From Actinomycetota bacterium (GTDB lineage: Bacteria > Actinomycetota > Thermoleophilia > Gaiellales > Gaiellaceae): DNA of 6,074 nt. Positions within the stretch are counted from its first letter, which is position 1. Each line of letters opens with the position of its first letter. A program made the translations under genes and the position numbers. The stretch spans positions 1 to 6,074 of the forward strand of contig VAYE01000067.1 of assembly GCA_005883235.1 (NCBI GenBank), in the 5' to 3' direction. This document shows positions 5,777 to 6,074 of the stretch, one piece after another. The notes under the pieces are model-generated. The model had not been told where the DNA came from. It ran no database searches and was given only the letters and a program-made list of their open reading frames with translations.

Positions 5777-6074
5777 TCATGCAGGCGCGGGCGTCGGCGC
5801 CGGCCGCAGCTCTTCGCCGAAGCGCGCGCGCTCGACGAACCGGCCGATCCCGGGCCGCGCCACGACCTCGTCGCCCTCCACCAGCACGTTGCCGCGCAGC
5901 AGGACGAGCTCGGGCGAACCCGTCACCTCCGTTCCCTCGAAGAGGTTGTAGTCCGACTTCGAGTGGTGCGTGGCGGCGCTGATCGTGTGCCGCTTCTCGG
6001 GGTCGAAGACGACGATGTCCGCGTCTGAGCCGACGGCGATCGTGCCCTTGCGCGGATAGAGCCCGAAGAGCTTC
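5777..6074 (-). CDS. hydA: Dihydropyrimidinase / D-hydantoinase, C-terminal part (runs off right edge)
   Basis: This fragment of 98 residues is the C-terminus of a cyclic amidohydrolase that opens dihydropyrimidine or hydantoin rings to N-carbamoyl amino acids, the second step of reductive pyrimidine breakdown. The sequence reads KLFGLYPRKGTIAVGSDADI, followed by VVFDP, then TISAATHHSKSDYN and LFEGTEVTGSPELVLLRGN. The GSDADIVVFDP strand and the THHS-x-x-DYN-x-FEG segment are hallmarks of the dihydropyrimidinase/hydantoinase branch. The fragment ends in GRFVERARFGEELRPAPTPAPA, then TGA (5779-5777). The metal-binding residues lie upstream, outside the window, so activity cannot be judged. Stereo- and ring-specificity are also open; allantoinase is less likely because of the THHS-DYN segment. 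The gene is transcribed just ahead of the MDR reductase, seven bases apart. Confidence 0.9.
   Translation of the reverse strand, partial: KLFGLYPRKGTIAVGSDADIVVFDPEKRHTISAATHHSKSDYNLFEGTEVTGSPELVLLRGNVLVEGDEVVARPGIGRFVERARFGEELRPAPTPAPA

Overview
This is a 6.1 kb stretch of high-GC bacterial chromosome, densely packed with genes and with gaps of only 7 to 60 bases. GC-rich codon use, GTG starts and long stop-free shadow frames suggest an actinobacterium. The style of the proteins, including a solute-binding protein with an LLRRAAAG-type signal, would fit the Thermoleophilia (Gaiellales/Solirubrobacterales). That lineage guess is an inference from sequence style, not a proven assignment. No tRNA, rRNA, CRISPR, transposase or phage gene is visible.

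Layout, left to right. (1) Positions 1-327, minus strand: N-terminal 109 residues of a probable NCS1-family nucleobase/hydantoin/allantoin permease, running off the left edge. (2) 388-1596, minus: a complete MalK/UgpC-type ABC ATPase. (3) Starting 39 bases away and reading the other way, 1636-2694, plus: a MalF/UgpA-type permease. (4) 2700-3323, plus: a MalG/UgpE-type permease lacking its N-terminal part. (5) 3379-4767, plus: a periplasmic/extracellular solute-binding protein. (6) A strong hairpin terminator at 4777-4805 between convergent genes. (7) 4804-5769, minus: a zinc-free quinone-oxidoreductase-like MDR reductase. (8) 5777-6074, minus: the C-terminal 98 residues of a dihydropyrimidinase/D-hydantoinase, running off the right edge.

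Genes 2-5 carry all parts of one carbohydrate-type (CUT1-like) ABC importer: ATPase, two membrane subunits and a binding protein. The flanking genes point to import and ring opening of pyrimidines, hydantoins or related cyclic ureides. The importer may therefore serve that pathway rather than a sugar, but its substrate cannot be read from the sequence.

The most notable anomaly is the junction between the two permease genes, around 2635-2655. Clear homology to the end of the first permease passes almost directly, in another frame, into the first periplasmic loop of the second. The second gene's start codon, first membrane helix and roughly 55-65 residues are absent. This looks like a small internal deletion, natural or an assembly error. 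I see no convincing evidence of a wholly new biological system here.
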